Positions 8,559 through 18,255 are shown, counted from the first letter of the stretch. The stretch: 64,000 bases of DNA from Pelagibacterales bacterium SAG-MED11 (GCA_014654265.1 JACWDI010000001.1:1-64000), one strand, 5' to 3'. Made by a program: numbers and translations. Notes: a model not told the origin generated them from the sequence alone.

Positions 8559-9239
8559 TTATTTAAGACTGTTTATAAAATTCAATCTACTAATTGGTTG
8601 AGAAAGATTATTTGGTCTGAGTATGGTTTTTTCCAAATAGTCACCAATCAAAGATAATCCTTTTTTGAGATTGGTTAGGTCAACAGGTTCTTCATTTTTT
8701 TCAATTAAAAAATTGGGAATTATCTTCTTATTAGTATTTGATTTAGAAATGTATTGAAGTTTATTTCCAACAACTTCTTTATCAACTAAATTTTTTAATT
8801 CTAAATCATATCCAAGAACTCTAAATAATTCTAATTCCCAAAAAATATATCTTTTGATCCAATTATCTTTATCAAGCAATAAATAAAAATCTTTTATTAA
8901 TTCGTATATATTAATATTTTTTTGATTTTCAGCAGTTAAAATTTTGATTAAATTCATAGCGGACGTTATACAAGATAGTTTCTTTTGATTATCAAAATAC
9001 AATGGTGATAAAGCCTGTTGTATTTCAACTTTAAAATAACCAAGTTTATTATCATTTTTTGAATTGAAATTAATGTGAATTTTATTTCCAATTTGTAGAT
9101 AGTTTTTAATTTTTTTTGAAGTACCACCAAAGATAATACCTGAAACTTTACCATGATCTTTAGTGAAAACTTCTGATATAATTGAATTTTCACTATATTT
9201 ATTTTTTGATAATAGATATCCTTTATCGTCCCAAATCAT
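8559..9239 (-). CDS. recO: DNA repair protein RecO
   Basis: RecO loads RecA onto SSB-coated single strands with RecR. The 226 residues start with the typical OB-fold beginning (GYLLSKNKYSENSIISEVFTKDHGKVSG), followed by a helical domain with FWELELFRVLGYDLEL near residue 140, the usual RecO pattern. It follows rnc with 2 bases between. In many alphaproteobacteria era lies between rnc and recO; it is absent here. The C-terminal end touches the end of hemB, which is convergent. Confidence 0.88.
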   Translation of the reverse strand: MIWDDKGYLLSKNKYSENSIISEVFTKDHGKVSGIIFGGTSKKIKNYLQIGNKIHINFNSKNDNKLGYFKVEIQQALSPLYFDNQKKLSCITSAMNLIKILTAENQKNINIYELIKDFYLLLDKDNWIKRYIFWELELFRVLGYDLELKNLVDKEVVGNKLQYISKSNTNKKIIPNFLIEKNEEPVDLTNLKKGLSLIGDYLEKTILRPNNLSQPISRLNFINSLK

Positions 9240-9241
9240 AA

Positions 9242-9904
9242 CTATTTAATATTTTGTAAACATAATATAGCAGCATTTTGTTCAGCATCTTTTTTTGATT
9301 TTCCTTGAGCAGTATAGAATTTTGTATCTTGTAATTTTACAGCTACTTTAAAAATTGGCATATGCCTCGGACCTGAGTTTGAAATAAGTTTATATATTGG
9401 TAATCTTTTATAATGTTTTAAAGAAAATTCTTGTAATTTAGTCTTAGCGTCAATTTGAGTAACAACACTATCTTTTATATTGTTGGACCATAAGTTTAGT
9501 ATAACTTTTTCAACTACAATAAATCCTTTATCTAAATAAATGGACCCTAAAAGGGCTTCACAACAATCTGCAAGCACCTTATCCTCAATTAAATTTTTTC
9601 TATTTTTAACGTTTAATGTTAGAACATATTTGTGTAAATCTATTTTTTTGGCAATTTCTAAACAAGTTTTTTTGTTCACTAATGAGGCAAATTTTTTATC
9701 TAAAATACCTTCTTTCTCATTAGGATAAATTTCTAATAGTTTTTTAGCAATTATAAGACCTAATACTCTATCTCCTAAAAACTCTAATTTTTCATAGTTA
9801 TTATCTTTATTAAAACTTTTATGAGTAAGAGATTTAATTAATAAATCTTTATTTTTAAAATTACATTTAATCTTTTTTTCTAATGCTGAATAATTAATTC
9901 TCAT
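9242..9904 (-). CDS. rnc: Ribonuclease III
   Basis: Double-strand-specific endoribonuclease that processes rRNA precursors. The N-terminal nuclease domain has SLTHKSF and the signature EKLEFLGDRVLGLIIA with its catalytic acidic residues, plus DCCEALLGSIYLDKG. The C-terminal double-stranded RNA-binding domain (about 150-220) has DAKTKLQEFSLK and AQGKSKKDAEQNAA. The 220-residue length is typical. ATG start overlaps the lepB stop by one base. It is part of the dapA-to-recO transcript. Confidence 0.97.
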   Translation of the reverse strand: MRINYSALEKKIKCNFKNKDLLIKSLTHKSFNKDNNYEKLEFLGDRVLGLIIAKKLLEIYPNEKEGILDKKFASLVNKKTCLEIAKKIDLHKYVLTLNVKNRKNLIEDKVLADCCEALLGSIYLDKGFIVVEKVILNLWSNNIKDSVVTQIDAKTKLQEFSLKHYKRLPIYKLISNSGPRHMPIFKVAVKLQDTKFYTAQGKSKKDAEQNAAILCLQNIK

Positions 9905-10638
9905 TAATTTATCTTAGTAAAAAATCTATCAAATCTTAAAGATTTATTCCATTTCCAAAAAGAAAATATACTTCCAATAGATCTATCAGATGAAAAAAAA
10001 ATAAATCTTGCTTTTCCTACTAAATTATCTTGATGTACATAACCTACACTACTTAAAAACCTACTATCTTTAGAACAATCCCTATTATCACCTAAGAAAA
10101 AATAATGATTTTCAGGGACCTTGAATGTATCGGTGTTCTGCAGTGGAAAATTTTTAAGGTAAACTGTATTGTATTTTTTACCATTCGGTAAAATCTCCTC
10201 AAAAAAAGAAACGTTTATTTCTTTTCGACCACAAAAAGTCCTGTTTTTTTTTAGTATTTTTGATTTAATTATTTCACTATTATTTAAATACAAATTGGCA
10301 TCCTGAAATTTAATAATATCACCAGGTAAACCAATTAATCTTTTAATGTAATCAGTTCTATTATCAGCAGGTGTTTTAAAAACTACCACATCACCTCTTT
10401 TTGGATTCTTTGACATTATTCTTCCTTTAAAAATTGGAGGACTGAAAGGAAATGAATGTTTGCTATAACCATAAGTATATTTTGTAACAAAAATTCTATC
10501 TCCTACTAATAAATTAGGCTCCATAGATGATGATGGAATATAAAATGGTTGGATTAAAAAAGATCTAATAATAACTGCAATTATCAAAGCATAAAACAGT
10601 GTTTTTGTATTCTCTATAAAAAATTTTTTATTAAACAT
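9904..10638 (-). CDS. lepB: Signal peptidase I
   Basis: Inner-membrane serine protease that removes signal peptides of exported proteins. The 244-residue form has one N-terminal membrane segment (about 12-30), then IPSSSMEPNLLVGD with the catalytic serine at residue 38 and DYIKRLIGLPGD with the general-base lysine at 99. The C-terminal box GDNRDCSKDSR is also present. It overlaps acpS and rnc by one base each. The secreted products in this window (lytic transglycosylase, solute-binding protein) are plausible substrates. Confidence 0.96.
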   Translation of the reverse strand: MFNKKFFIENTKTLFYALIIAVIIRSFLIQPFYIPSSSMEPNLLVGDRIFVTKYTYGYSKHSFPFSPPIFKGRIMSKNPKRGDVVVFKTPADNRTDYIKRLIGLPGDIIKFQDANLYLNNSEIIKSKILKKNRTFCGRKEINVSFFEEILPNGKKYNTVYLKNFPLQNTDTFKVPENHYFFLGDNRDCSKDSRFLSSVGYVHQDNLVGKARFIFFSSDRSIGSIFSFWKWNKSLRFDRFFTKIN

Positions 10639-11024
10639 TATTTGGTTTGTAAAATTGTAAATGCAATTGAATAATCCTTTTCGTCTGAAATTGAAAGAAA
10701 CAAATCATAGGTTTTAACCTTAAATTTTTTATTTATAATTTTGTCAATTTTTTTGGATTTTTGATAATATGGCTTACCAATCTTATCGTTTAAAATTTGA
10801 ATATCCTTAAAGTTTAGATTATTTCTAAAACCTGTTCCTATTGATTTTGCTAATGCTTCTTTTGCAGCAAATCTTTTTGCAAAATAATTTGCTTTATTAG
10901 AAATATTTTTTGAAAAATAAATTTCTTTGTTACCAAATGTTCTTGAAACAAATAACTTATTCTTAATTGAAGATTTAATTCGTTTATTTTGAATTATGTC
11001 GACACCTATACCCAATATACGCAT
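10638..11024 (-). CDS. acpS: Holo-[acyl-carrier-protein] synthase
   Basis: Transfers phosphopantetheine from CoA to acyl carrier protein. The 128-residue protein begins ILGIGVDIIQNKRI, with the metal-binding aspartate, and has FAKRFAAKEALAKSIGTGF, the second signature with the catalytic glutamate. The trimeric AcpS length is 120-130, so it is complete. One base separates it from pdxJ and it overlaps lepB by one base; acpS next to pdxJ and lepB is a common proteobacterial arrangement. Confidence 0.95.
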   Translation of the reverse strand: MRILGIGVDIIQNKRIKSSIKNKLFVSRTFGNKEIYFSKNISNKANYFAKRFAAKEALAKSIGTGFRNNLNFKDIQILNDKIGKPYYQKSKKIDKIINKKFKVKTYDLFLSISDEKDYSIAFTILQTK

Positions 11025-11025
11025 A

Positions 11026-11748
11026 TTATCTTTTATTTATAATTCTCTTAAAACTCTTTATTACTTTAGGAAGACCATTAAAGATAGACTCTCCAACTAA
11101 AAAATGTCCAATATTAAATTCTTTAATTTGTTTAATTTTAGTAAGAAATTTAGTTGTTTTATAATCTAGACCATGTCCTGCATGAACTTCTAGACCTAAA
11201 TTATTTGCGAGAATAGAACACTTTTTTATTTTTTGAAGTTCAGTTATGTAATTTTTTTTTGATTTGACTAAATTTGCTATTTTGCCTGTATGAATTTCAA
11301 TACAGTCTGTTTTTAGTTCCTTAGATAATCTAATATCTTTTAATGATGGGTTAATAAATAAACTAGTTCTAATATTTCTTTTTTTGAATTTAGAAATTAT
11401 TTTTTTTAATTTAGTTTTATTTTTTTCTAAGTTTAACCCTCCTTCTGTGGTTATCTCTTTTCTGTTCTCTGGTACTATACAAACAAAATTAGGCTTGAGC
11501 TTTAAAGCAGAATTAATCATTTTCGAGTTAGTTGAAACCTCTAAGTTAACTAAAAGATTCTTTATTGAGCAGATTTTTTTGGCATCACCATCGTTAATAT
11601 GTCTTCTATCTTCTCTCAGATGTATTGTAATTGAATTTGCACCACATTTTTTTACAAACTTGGCCGCAAAGAAAGGGTCAGGATGGTGTTCACCTCGAGC
11701 ATTTCTAATGGTGGCTATGTGATCAATATTTACACCTAAACGTTTCAC
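11026..11748 (-). CDS. pdxJ: Pyridoxine 5'-phosphate synthase
   Basis: Forms pyridoxine 5'-phosphate from aminoacetone phosphate and deoxyxylulose phosphate, making the cofactor that GlyA in this window uses. The 240-residue TIM barrel shows LGVNIDHIATIRNARG, IHLREDRRHI, VPENRKEITTEGGL, EVHAGHGLDY and NIGHFLVGESIF. The start is GTG at 11746-11748, forming a GTGA overlap with the pyrE stop. It places VNIDHIA at the normal position and no ATG lies nearby. Confidence 0.96.
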   Translation of the reverse strand: MKRLGVNIDHIATIRNARGEHHPDPFFAAKFVKKCGANSITIHLREDRRHINDGDAKKICSIKNLLVNLEVSTNSKMINSALKLKPNFVCIVPENRKEITTEGGLNLEKNKTKLKKIISKFKKRNIRTSLFINPSLKDIRLSKELKTDCIEIHTGKIANLVKSKKNYITELQKIKKCSILANNLGLEVHAGHGLDYKTTKFLTKIKQIKEFNIGHFLVGESIFNGLPKVIKSFKRIINKR

Positions 11749-12332
11749 TTAATAAATCTACTTCCAGGTTTAGTAACAGGTATTGATATTAAGTTCTTTG
11801 GCAATTTTTTTTTTTTATATGTTGGAACACTTATTTTTAATTGAGATACAATTCTTTTTTTAATTTTTAGTGTTTGTTTTGATGATCTATCTATTAGTGA
11901 TGCAAAACCTAATAGTTTTGCTTTGCTATCTTTAATTAATCTAACACATTCTAAACTTGACTTTCCTGTTGTAATTACATCTTCAATAATTAAGACATTC
12001 ATTCCTTTTCTAATATTGAAACCTCTTCTTAGTGTAAATTTACCCTTTACTCTTTCACAGAAGATTGTCTCTTTTTTTAAGATTCTACCTATTTCATAAC
12101 CAATAATTATGCCACCCATAGCTGGTGCCAAAATTAAGTCTATTTTTTTAAATCTTTTTTTTATCTTACTTGCCAATGATCTGCATATTTTTTCAGCTAG
12201 AAATGGTTGGCTAAGTAATTTAGCACATTGAATATATTTAGATGAATGAAGTCCTGATGATAAAACAAAATGACCTTCTAACAAAGCATCAGTTTTTCTT
12301 AAAATATCTAAGGATTTTTTGGGTGAAAGCAT
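11745..12332 (-). CDS. pyrE: Orotate phosphoribosyltransferase
   Basis: Adds phosphoribosyl pyrophosphate to orotate in pyrimidine synthesis. The 195 residues include FVLSSGLHSSKYIQC, LAPAMGGIIIGYEIG and the PRPP-binding loop VLIIEDVITTGKSSLE. The only usable methionine is at 12330-12332, giving a 44-base overlap with the 3' end of the upstream RelA/SpoT gene. That is long even for this compact genome, but both reading frames carry family sequence across it. pyrB and a dihydroorotase-like gene lie about 20 kb away on the other strand. Confidence 0.95.
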   Translation of the reverse strand: MLSPKKSLDILRKTDALLEGHFVLSSGLHSSKYIQCAKLLSQPFLAEKICRSLASKIKKRFKKIDLILAPAMGGIIIGYEIGRILKKETIFCERVKGKFTLRRGFNIRKGMNVLIIEDVITTGKSSLECVRLIKDSKAKLLGFASLIDRSSKQTLKIKKRIVSQLKISVPTYKKKKLPKNLISIPVTKPGSRFIK

Positions 12333-14034
12333 TTCTTTTATCTTCGTGTCTAATTATCTTAAATTTTATACCCTTTTGTTTAAGCTCTGCAATAAAATTA
12401 GTAAAATTTTTTAGATCTCTAATTATTAATTGGAACTTAAAATTAATATAATTAGGGTTTTTACCTGTCATCTCAAGATTGGAGATATTTAGTTTATGTT
12501 CACCAATTAGAGAACTTACATTTCCAAGCTGACCTGGTTTATCAGGTAAAGAAATCCACAATGTAGTATTATATTTTTTGATTCTTTCTTCTTTTTTCTC
12601 TCCCCTATCATGCCAATACCTTCTAATAGCAGCTCTCGCTTTGCCAGTTTTAGTTGTTGGTATCCAGTGCAAAGAAGGAGATTGATTTTTTGATGTAGTG
12701 ATATTTACTCTATCACCATTTCTTAATATAGATTGTAATTCACTTTTATTACCATTAATTTCACATCCAATAGCTGTATCTCCTATTTTGGTATGAACAG
12801 CATATGCAAAATCAATAGCTGTAGCATCTTTAGGTAATTTAATTACAGATCCTTTAGGTGTAAAACAAAAAACGTTTTCCTGAAACATTTGAAGTTTAGT
12901 GTATTCATATGAGTGTTCAGGGTTTTCATTCTTTTCAATAATTTCAACAAGATCCTTCAACCAATCATACTCTTTCCATGTTAATGAATTAAACTTTTCT
13001 GAGGATTTATACTGCCAATGTGATGCTATACCTCTTTCAGCAAATTCATGCATTTGTTTTGTTCTAATTTGGATTTCAACGGGCTTTTTATATGAACCAA
13101 TAACTGAAGTGTGAATTGATTTATATCCATTTATTTTTGCAGAGGAAATATAATCTTTAAATTTTCCAGGAATACAATTATACGCTTTGTGAATTATTCC
13201 TAAAGATTTATAACAATCATCAGTATCATCAACTATAATTCTAAAACCAATAATGTCAGTAATTTGCTCTAATGAAACTCTTTTCTTTTGAACTTTTCTC
13301 CATATAGAAAAAGGAGTTTTTTCTCTCCCATATATTTTTGAATTAATATTATTTTCAATCAACAAATGATTAAATTCAGATGATAGACTTTCAAAAATAT
13401 CTTTTTTATCTAATTTAATTTCTTCAAGTCTTTTTTGGATTAATGACCTGCCTTCATGATTGAGAATTTCAAAAGACAAGTCTTCTAGTTCATCTCTTAT
13501 TCTGTGCATTCCCATTCTGTCTGCTAATGGAGCATAAATTTCCATTGTTTCTTGAGCAATTCTTTTTCTTTTATCCTCTTTATCAATAGCTTTAATTGTT
13601 CTCATATTATGTAATCGATCAGCAATTTTAACTAATAAAACTCTAATATCTTTTGAAGTAGCTAAAATTAATTTTCTAAAATTTTCAGCTTTTGAATTAG
13701 CTGAGGCAGTATTTTCTAACACTGATATTTTTGTAACACCGTCGACTAAATCTGCAACTTCAGATCCAAACTCACCTTTTATAGTTTCGTATGTTGCATA
13801 AGTGTCTTCAATTGTGTCGTGTAAAAGACCTGTTGTAATTGTTGCGCTATCTAATTTTAAATCAGTTAAAATATTAGCAACTTCTATTGGGTGAACTGAG
13901 TAAGGATCACCAGATGCTCTCTTTTGATTACTATGAGCTTTAACGGCAAAATCATAGGCCTTATTAAGTTTCTCTGGATTTAAAAACTTATTATATCCTT
14001 TAACTTTATTTATTAATTCTTCAGAATTTAACAT
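12289..14034 (-). CDS. RelA/SpoT homologue, (p)ppGpp synthetase/hydrolase, short form
   Basis: Probably the single stringent-response enzyme making and degrading (p)ppGpp. Domains in order are: HD hydrolase (about 30-150; H34, H48 and H72-D73 visible); synthetase (about 235-345; YGREKTPFSIWRK, GKFKDYI, NGYKSIHT); TGS (about 385-445; VFCFTPKGSVIKLP); and ACT (about 490-570; WISLPDKPGQLGNVSSLI). The charged KFKD matches the RxKD class of bifunctional Rel/SpoT enzymes rather than RelA. At 581 residues it is well below the usual 700 or more; the helical and zinc-finger region between TGS and ACT is nearly absent. Confidence 0.92.
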   Translation of the reverse strand: MLNSEELINKVKGYNKFLNPEKLNKAYDFAVKAHSNQKRASGDPYSVHPIEVANILTDLKLDSATITTGLLHDTIEDTYATYETIKGEFGSEVADLVDGVTKISVLENTASANSKAENFRKLILATSKDIRVLLVKIADRLHNMRTIKAIDKEDKRKRIAQETMEIYAPLADRMGMHRIRDELEDLSFEILNHEGRSLIQKRLEEIKLDKKDIFESLSSEFNHLLIENNINSKIYGREKTPFSIWRKVQKKRVSLEQITDIIGFRIIVDDTDDCYKSLGIIHKAYNCIPGKFKDYISSAKINGYKSIHTSVIGSYKKPVEIQIRTKQMHEFAERGIASHWQYKSSEKFNSLTWKEYDWLKDLVEIIEKNENPEHSYEYTKLQMFQENVFCFTPKGSVIKLPKDATAIDFAYAVHTKIGDTAIGCEINGNKSELQSILRNGDRVNITTSKNQSPSLHWIPTTKTGKARAAIRRYWHDRGEKKEERIKKYNTTLWISLPDKPGQLGNVSSLIGEHKLNISNLEMTGKNPNYINFKFQLIIRDLKNFTNFIAELKQKGIKFKIIRHEDKRNAFTQKILRYFKKN

Positions 14035-14053
14035 AGTTTATTATAGCATCTAT

Positions 14054-14551
14054 TTAGATTTGTTTAATAGATCTAATGTCACTATTTGATAATGATGATA
14101 TTAGTTTTTTTATATTAAGTTTTAAAACAGGATGTTCCCAATCTTTATCTATCTCAAAAAGAGGTAAAAGAACAAAATTACGGGTATGCATTCTTGGATG
14201 TGGTAAAATTAAGTCATTTTCCATTCTTTGATTTTTAAAGTCGATTATATCTATATCACAAACACGGGGTGAATTTTTTGGCATTTTTTTCCTACCTAAT
14301 CGAGTTTCAATTTCTTTGCATTTTTTAATTAGTTTTAAAGGTGTTAAATGAGTTTTAATCTTAACAACTATATTTAAAAATTTTGGATTTTTAGGATTGG
14401 GCCAAGATAAACTTTCATAATAACTCGAACATTCTAATATATTGATATTATTTTTTAATAGGTTTGATTTTGTATTTTCAATATTTCTCTTTTTATTTCC
14501 TAAATTTGAACCTATTCCCAAGTAGATTGGTTTAACTGGATTTTCTGACAT
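14054..14551 (-). CDS. folK: 2-amino-4-hydroxy-6-hydroxymethyl-dihydropteridine pyrophosphokinase
   Basis: Pyrophosphorylates hydroxymethyl-dihydropterin in folate synthesis. Signatures are [16 protein letters not shown] at the N-terminus, [10 protein letters not shown] in the middle and [18 protein letters not shown], the FolK hallmark. I chose the ATG at 14549-14551, just before the conserved region (165 residues), not the longer in-frame extension to 14626, which would lie inside smpB and adds no family sequence. It still overlaps the smpB end by 20 bases. Folate is needed by GlyA and by the THF-linked sarcosine oxidase. Confidence 0.95.
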   Translation of the reverse strand: MSENPVKPIYLGIGSNLGNKKRNIENTKSNLLKNNINILECSSYYESLSWPNPKNPKFLNIVVKIKTHLTPLKLIKKCKEIETRLGRKKMPKNSPRVCDIDIIDFKNQRMENDLILPHPRMHTRNFVLLPLFEIDKDWEHPVLKLNIKKLISSLSNSDIRSIKQI

Positions 14552-15002
14552 ATCTAGCCTTATCTCGATTCCAGTCTCTATTTTTTTTTGTTGCTCTCTT
14601 GTCGTATTGTTTTTTACCTTTTGCAACTGCTAGCTCTACTTTAGCTTTTCCTTTTTTAAAATACATTTTTGTTGGTACTATAGTAAATCCATCTCTTTGC
14701 ATTTTTCCTATAAGTTTATTTATTTCTCTTTTATTTAATAAAAGTTTTCTTTCATCTGTTGGATTGTGATTTGAGTAGCTTGCTTGTTTATATGACGAAA
14801 TATGTGAATTTATTAAAATTATTTCACCATTTTTTTCAATTGCATAAGAGTCAGCAATATTTACTTTACCATCTCTAATAGATTTAATTTCAGACCCTTT
14901 AAGAACAATTCCAGCCTCTAATAAATCTTCAAAAAAATAATTAAAACTTGCTTTACGATTAAGACAAATAATTTTCAAACCAGAATTGGTCTTTTTGTTC
15001 AT
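14532..15002 (-). CDS. smpB: SsrA (tmRNA)-binding protein
   Basis: Binds tmRNA and brings it to stalled ribosomes for trans-translation. The 156-residue protein shows [54 protein letters not shown] and the basic C-terminal tail [18 protein letters not shown]. It lies between dapA (one-base overlap) and folK. The tmRNA gene itself is not in the window. Confidence 0.96.
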   Translation of the reverse strand: MNKKTNSGLKIICLNRKASFNYFFEDLLEAGIVLKGSEIKSIRDGKVNIADSYAIEKNGEIILINSHISSYKQASYSNHNPTDERKLLLNKREINKLIGKMQRDGFTIVPTKMYFKKGKAKVELAVAKGKKQYDKRATKKNRDWNRDKARYVRKSS

Positions 15003-15883
15003 TAAATTAATTTTGCAGACAGAAGTGCTTTTTTAACTATTTCTTTAGTAGGATCAGTTATTTTAACTAACGGTAGTCTTACCTCATCATCACAGAGATC
15101 TAATAATTTAGCTGCATATTTTACTGGACTTGGATTACTTTCTATAAACATCGAATGATGTACAGGTTGTAAAATCTTATCAAGTCTTTCTGCTTCAGAG
15201 ATAGACTTTTCATCACTCATAATTGAAAGTTTCTGAAAATCTGAACATAGTTTTGGTGCAATATTTGCTGTAACACTTATCGCTCCAACACCTCCTCTTT
15301 TATTAAATTCTAATGCATTATCGTCATTGCCAGTCAATTGCATAAAATCTTTACCCATCTTTTTTAGAGTTTGATCAACTCTATTCAAGTCACCAGTAGC
15401 ATCTTTTACTCCAATAATATTTTTAAGCTCATATAATCTTGCCATTGTGTCAACTGACATGTCTATAACTGATCTGCCTGGAATATTATAAATTATTATA
15501 GGAATTCCACATTTATCATTAATTGATTTATAATGTTGATATAAACCTTCTTGGGTAGGTTTATTATAATAGGGAGTAACGATAAGTGCTCCATTAGCGC
15601 CTATTTTTTCAGCGTGAGAAGTTAAAGATATAGCTTCTTCTGTAGAATTTGATCCTGTTCCTGCAAATACAGGTAATTTTCCTGCACTTTCTTTCACACA
15701 GAGCTCTATAACTCTTTCATGTTCATCATGGCTTAATGTTGGAGATTCTCCAGTTGTTCCAGCTGGAACTAATCCATTTGTGCCATTTTTAATGTGAAAA
15801 TGAATTAACTTGATATAAGTTTCGTCATCAAGTTTATCATTTTTAAATGGAGTAACTAAAGCAACATTTGATCCTTTAAACAT
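15002..15883 (-). CDS. dapA: 4-hydroxy-tetrahydrodipicolinate synthase
   Basis: Condenses pyruvate with aspartate semialdehyde, the first committed step of lysine and diaminopimelate synthesis. The 293 residues include [48 protein letters not shown] and [12 protein letters not shown] with the Schiff-base lysine. It is the first gene of a ten-gene minus-strand run ending at recO and is divergent from the lytic transglycosylase gene across about 42 bases. Diaminopimelate feeds peptidoglycan, the target of that divergent gene. Confidence 0.97.
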   Translation of the reverse strand: MFKGSNVALVTPFKNDKLDDETYIKLIHFHIKNGTNGLVPAGTTGESPTLSHDEHERVIELCVKESAGKLPVFAGTGSNSTEEAISLTSHAEKIGANGALIVTPYYNKPTQEGLYQHYKSINDKCGIPIIIYNIPGRSVIDMSVDTMARLYELKNIIGVKDATGDLNRVDQTLKKMGKDFMQLTGNDDNALEFNKRGGVGAISVTANIAPKLCSDFQKLSIMSDEKSISEAERLDKILQPVHHSMFIESNPSPVKYAAKLLDLCDDEVRLPLVKITDPTKEIVKKALLSAKLI

Positions 15884-15925
15884 AAATACTTATAACATAG
15901 ATTGTTGATTCATATAGTAAAGATT

Positions 15926-18133
15926 ATGTCAAAAAAAATCATATTTTTTATACTTTTATTTAATCTGACTGGGTATGCAGGTATTGCCTCATCTGAAATA
16001 GTCCCATTAAAAAAACCAATTCAAACTAAAGAGGAAACACAAAAAAAATTACTAATAGATGTATTAAAACCACTACCAAAACCAATAGAACAAACCGAAA
16101 AAAAAGTAATAGAGGAAAAAGTTATTGTTGAGAAAAAAAATAAAAACGGTTTAATTCTACCCAAAAAGAAACCCTTAATTGCAGGAACTGAAAAAGTTAA
16201 AGATATAAAAATATCAAAATACTATAATAAAAAGGACTTTAATTTAGCCAAAAAAGCTATTTCTGAGATGAAAAGAGCTAAATGGACTGATGCTTTAAGA
16301 ACTTCAAAAAAAGCTAAAGATAAATCAATATATAATTTCATTCAGTGGAGACATCTCTTAAGAAAAGGAAACCAAGCTTCTTATTACGATTATAGAACTT
16401 TCATGGACAAAAATGAGGATTATCCAAGAATTGGTCGTGTAAAATATTTGGCAGAACATAAACTATCGACTGATAAAATTTCTCCAAAAAAAATTATTGA
16501 TTGGTATAGATCCTCTGAGCCGTTAAGTGGATTTGGCAAAATGATACTTGGTGAAAGTTATACTTTAACAGGAAATAAAGAAAAAGGCATACAGCTAATA
16601 AAAGAAGGTTGGATAACCGCGGAGCTCACTAAATCAGAATTAAGATTTTATAGGAAAAAATTTAAAAAGTATCTTGATGCGAATGACTATGTAAAAAGAG
16701 CAGACTATCTTGCTTGGAATAATAAATATTGGGATCTGAAGCGAATGCTAAGGTATTTACCAAAAGATTATGAACTTTTATATAATGCAAGACAATTATT
16801 AATGAGTAAATCTTATGGTGTTGATAATGCAATATCTAAAGTACCAGCTAAATTTAAAGATGACTCTGGATTGAATTACGACAGATTAAAATGGAGAAGA
16901 AAAAGAGGTCGAGTTGATAGTTCTGTTGAAATTTTATTAAAAATAAAAAATACTAAAGATTATTTAGTAAGACCAGATAAGTGGTGGAAGGAAAGAGAAA
17001 TTATCTCAAGATCTCTAATCTACAAAAAAAAATACGAATTAGCTTATAAAATTTCTAGTAACCATGCTATGACTGAAGGACCAGAATTTGCTGCTGCAGA
17101 ATGGATGAGTGGTTGGATTGCTTTAAGCTTCTTAAATGATCCATTATTAGCCAAGGATCACTTTGAAAATTTTTATAACAATGTTGGGTATCCAATTAGT
17201 GTTGCTAGAGGTGCATACTGGTTAGGAAGAACTTATAAAAAGTTAGGCTATGATGAATTGTCAACTAAATGGTTTAATGAAGCAGCAAATTATTTGACAA
17301 CATATTATGGTCAACTAGCATTCAGAGAGTTAGATCCTAATGGAAAATTTGAACTTACAAAAGATATAGAAGTTAAAAAAGAATATCGAGATTATTTTTT
17401 CAAAAAAGAAATTGTTAAAGTAATCTATCTATTAGATGAACTTGATGAAGATAAATATACAAAACATATACTTAGACATTTGGCAAACGATAATGTTGAT
17501 AGTGGAAGTGAAATTTTAGCTGCAGAACTTGCAACTAATATTGAACGTTTTGACTTTGCGATCCAAGTCGCAAAAATTGCCTCATATGAAAAAAGATTTC
17601 ACAATAAATATAATTATCCAATTATAAGTACACCTAAATATATTAATGGAAGAAAAATTCCTGAAAGTGCATTTATTTTATCTATTATAAGACAAGAAAG
17701 TGAATTTGATTTAAGTGCTAATAGTCATGCAGGAGCAAAAGGTTTGATGCAATTGATGCCTTATACTGCTAAGTTAGTTGCTAAACAAGCAAAGCTTCCT
17801 TATTCAAAATCTAGATTAACTACTGATCCAGAATATAATATCAATTTAGGTTCACATTATATTGCAGGTTTAATTCTTGAGTATGATGGTGCGTACCCTT
17901 TTGCAATAGCAGCTTATAATGCTGGTCCAAAGCGTGTAAGATATTGGAAAAAAATAAATAAAGATCCACAAAAAAATCAAACCAATTATATTGATTGGAT
18001 TGAACTAATCAAATTTAAAGAAACAAGAAATTATGTTCAGAGAGTTCTAGAGAACTATAATGTATATAGATATATACTTGAACAAAAACCAATCCCTATG
18101 AAAGATTTTTTCAAAAATAACCCTCTATTTTAA
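15926..18133 (+). CDS. slt: Soluble lytic murein transglycosylase
   Basis: Cleaves peptidoglycan between MurNAc and GlcNAc with formation of anhydro-muropeptides, in the periplasm. I start at ATG 15926, giving MSKKIIFFILLF as signal-peptide start (735 residues), not at the upstream TTG. After a lysine/proline-rich linker (about 25-90) comes a long helical superhelical region (about 95-570), then the SLT domain: ILSIIRQESEFDLSANSHAG with the catalytic glutamate, KGLMQLMPYTAK, NLGSHYIAGLI and AIAAYNAGPKRV. This matches Slt70-type enzymes. It ends 5 bases before the convergent tRNA-Ser. Confidence 0.93.
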   Translation: MSKKIIFFILLFNLTGYAGIASSEIVPLKKPIQTKEETQKKLLIDVLKPLPKPIEQTEKKVIEEKVIVEKKNKNGLILPKKKPLIAGTEKVKDIKISKYYNKKDFNLAKKAISEMKRAKWTDALRTSKKAKDKSIYNFIQWRHLLRKGNQASYYDYRTFMDKNEDYPRIGRVKYLAEHKLSTDKISPKKIIDWYRSSEPLSGFGKMILGESYTLTGNKEKGIQLIKEGWITAELTKSELRFYRKKFKKYLDANDYVKRADYLAWNNKYWDLKRMLRYLPKDYELLYNARQLLMSKSYGVDNAISKVPAKFKDDSGLNYDRLKWRRKRGRVDSSVEILLKIKNTKDYLVRPDKWWKEREIISRSLIYKKKYELAYKISSNHAMTEGPEFAAAEWMSGWIALSFLNDPLLAKDHFENFYNNVGYPISVARGAYWLGRTYKKLGYDELSTKWFNEAANYLTTYYGQLAFRELDPNGKFELTKDIEVKKEYRDYFFKKEIVKVIYLLDELDEDKYTKHILRHLANDNVDSGSEILAAELATNIERFDFAIQVAKIASYEKRFHNKYNYPIISTPKYINGRKIPESAFILSIIRQESEFDLSANSHAGAKGLMQLMPYTAKLVAKQAKLPYSKSRLTTDPEYNINLGSHYIAGLILEYDGAYPFAIAAYNAGPKRVRYWKKINKDPQKNQTNYIDWIELIKFKETRNYVQRVLENYNVYRYILEQKPIPMKDFFKNNPLF

Positions 18134-18137
18134 GATA

Positions 18138-18229
18138 TGGCGGAAGAGGAGGGATTCGAACCCTCGGTACAAGTTTCCTCGCACGGTCATTTAGCAAACG
18201 ACTGGTTTAAGCCTCTCACCCACTCTTCC
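18138..18229 (-). tRNA. tRNA-Ser, anticodon GCU
   Basis: Reading the minus strand, a 7-bp acceptor stem (GGAAGAG with CTCTTCC) encloses a D-arm, a 5-bp anticodon stem (GTCGT with ATGAC) around the loop TTGCTAA with anticodon GCT, a long variable arm and a T-arm with GGTTCGAATCC. The long variable arm and G discriminator fit class II tRNA-Ser, reading AGC/AGU codons. CCA is encoded at the 3' end (18138-18140). Length is 92 bases. It stands alone between convergent slt and divergent soxB. Confidence 0.95.
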
Positions 18230-18255
18230 AAGAAATTTGTCGCTTTCGATTGTAT

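Noticed and set aside
11384-11722. 112-codon open frame on the plus strand inside pdxJ
   Set aside because: It is the complement of a clearly conserved gene, has no family motif and lies entirely inside it; AT-rich sequence leaves many such frames open.
14552-14626. Longer N-terminus for folK
   Set aside because: The 25 extra codons lie within smpB in another frame and show no FolK sequence; the ATG at 14551 starts just ahead of the conserved region.
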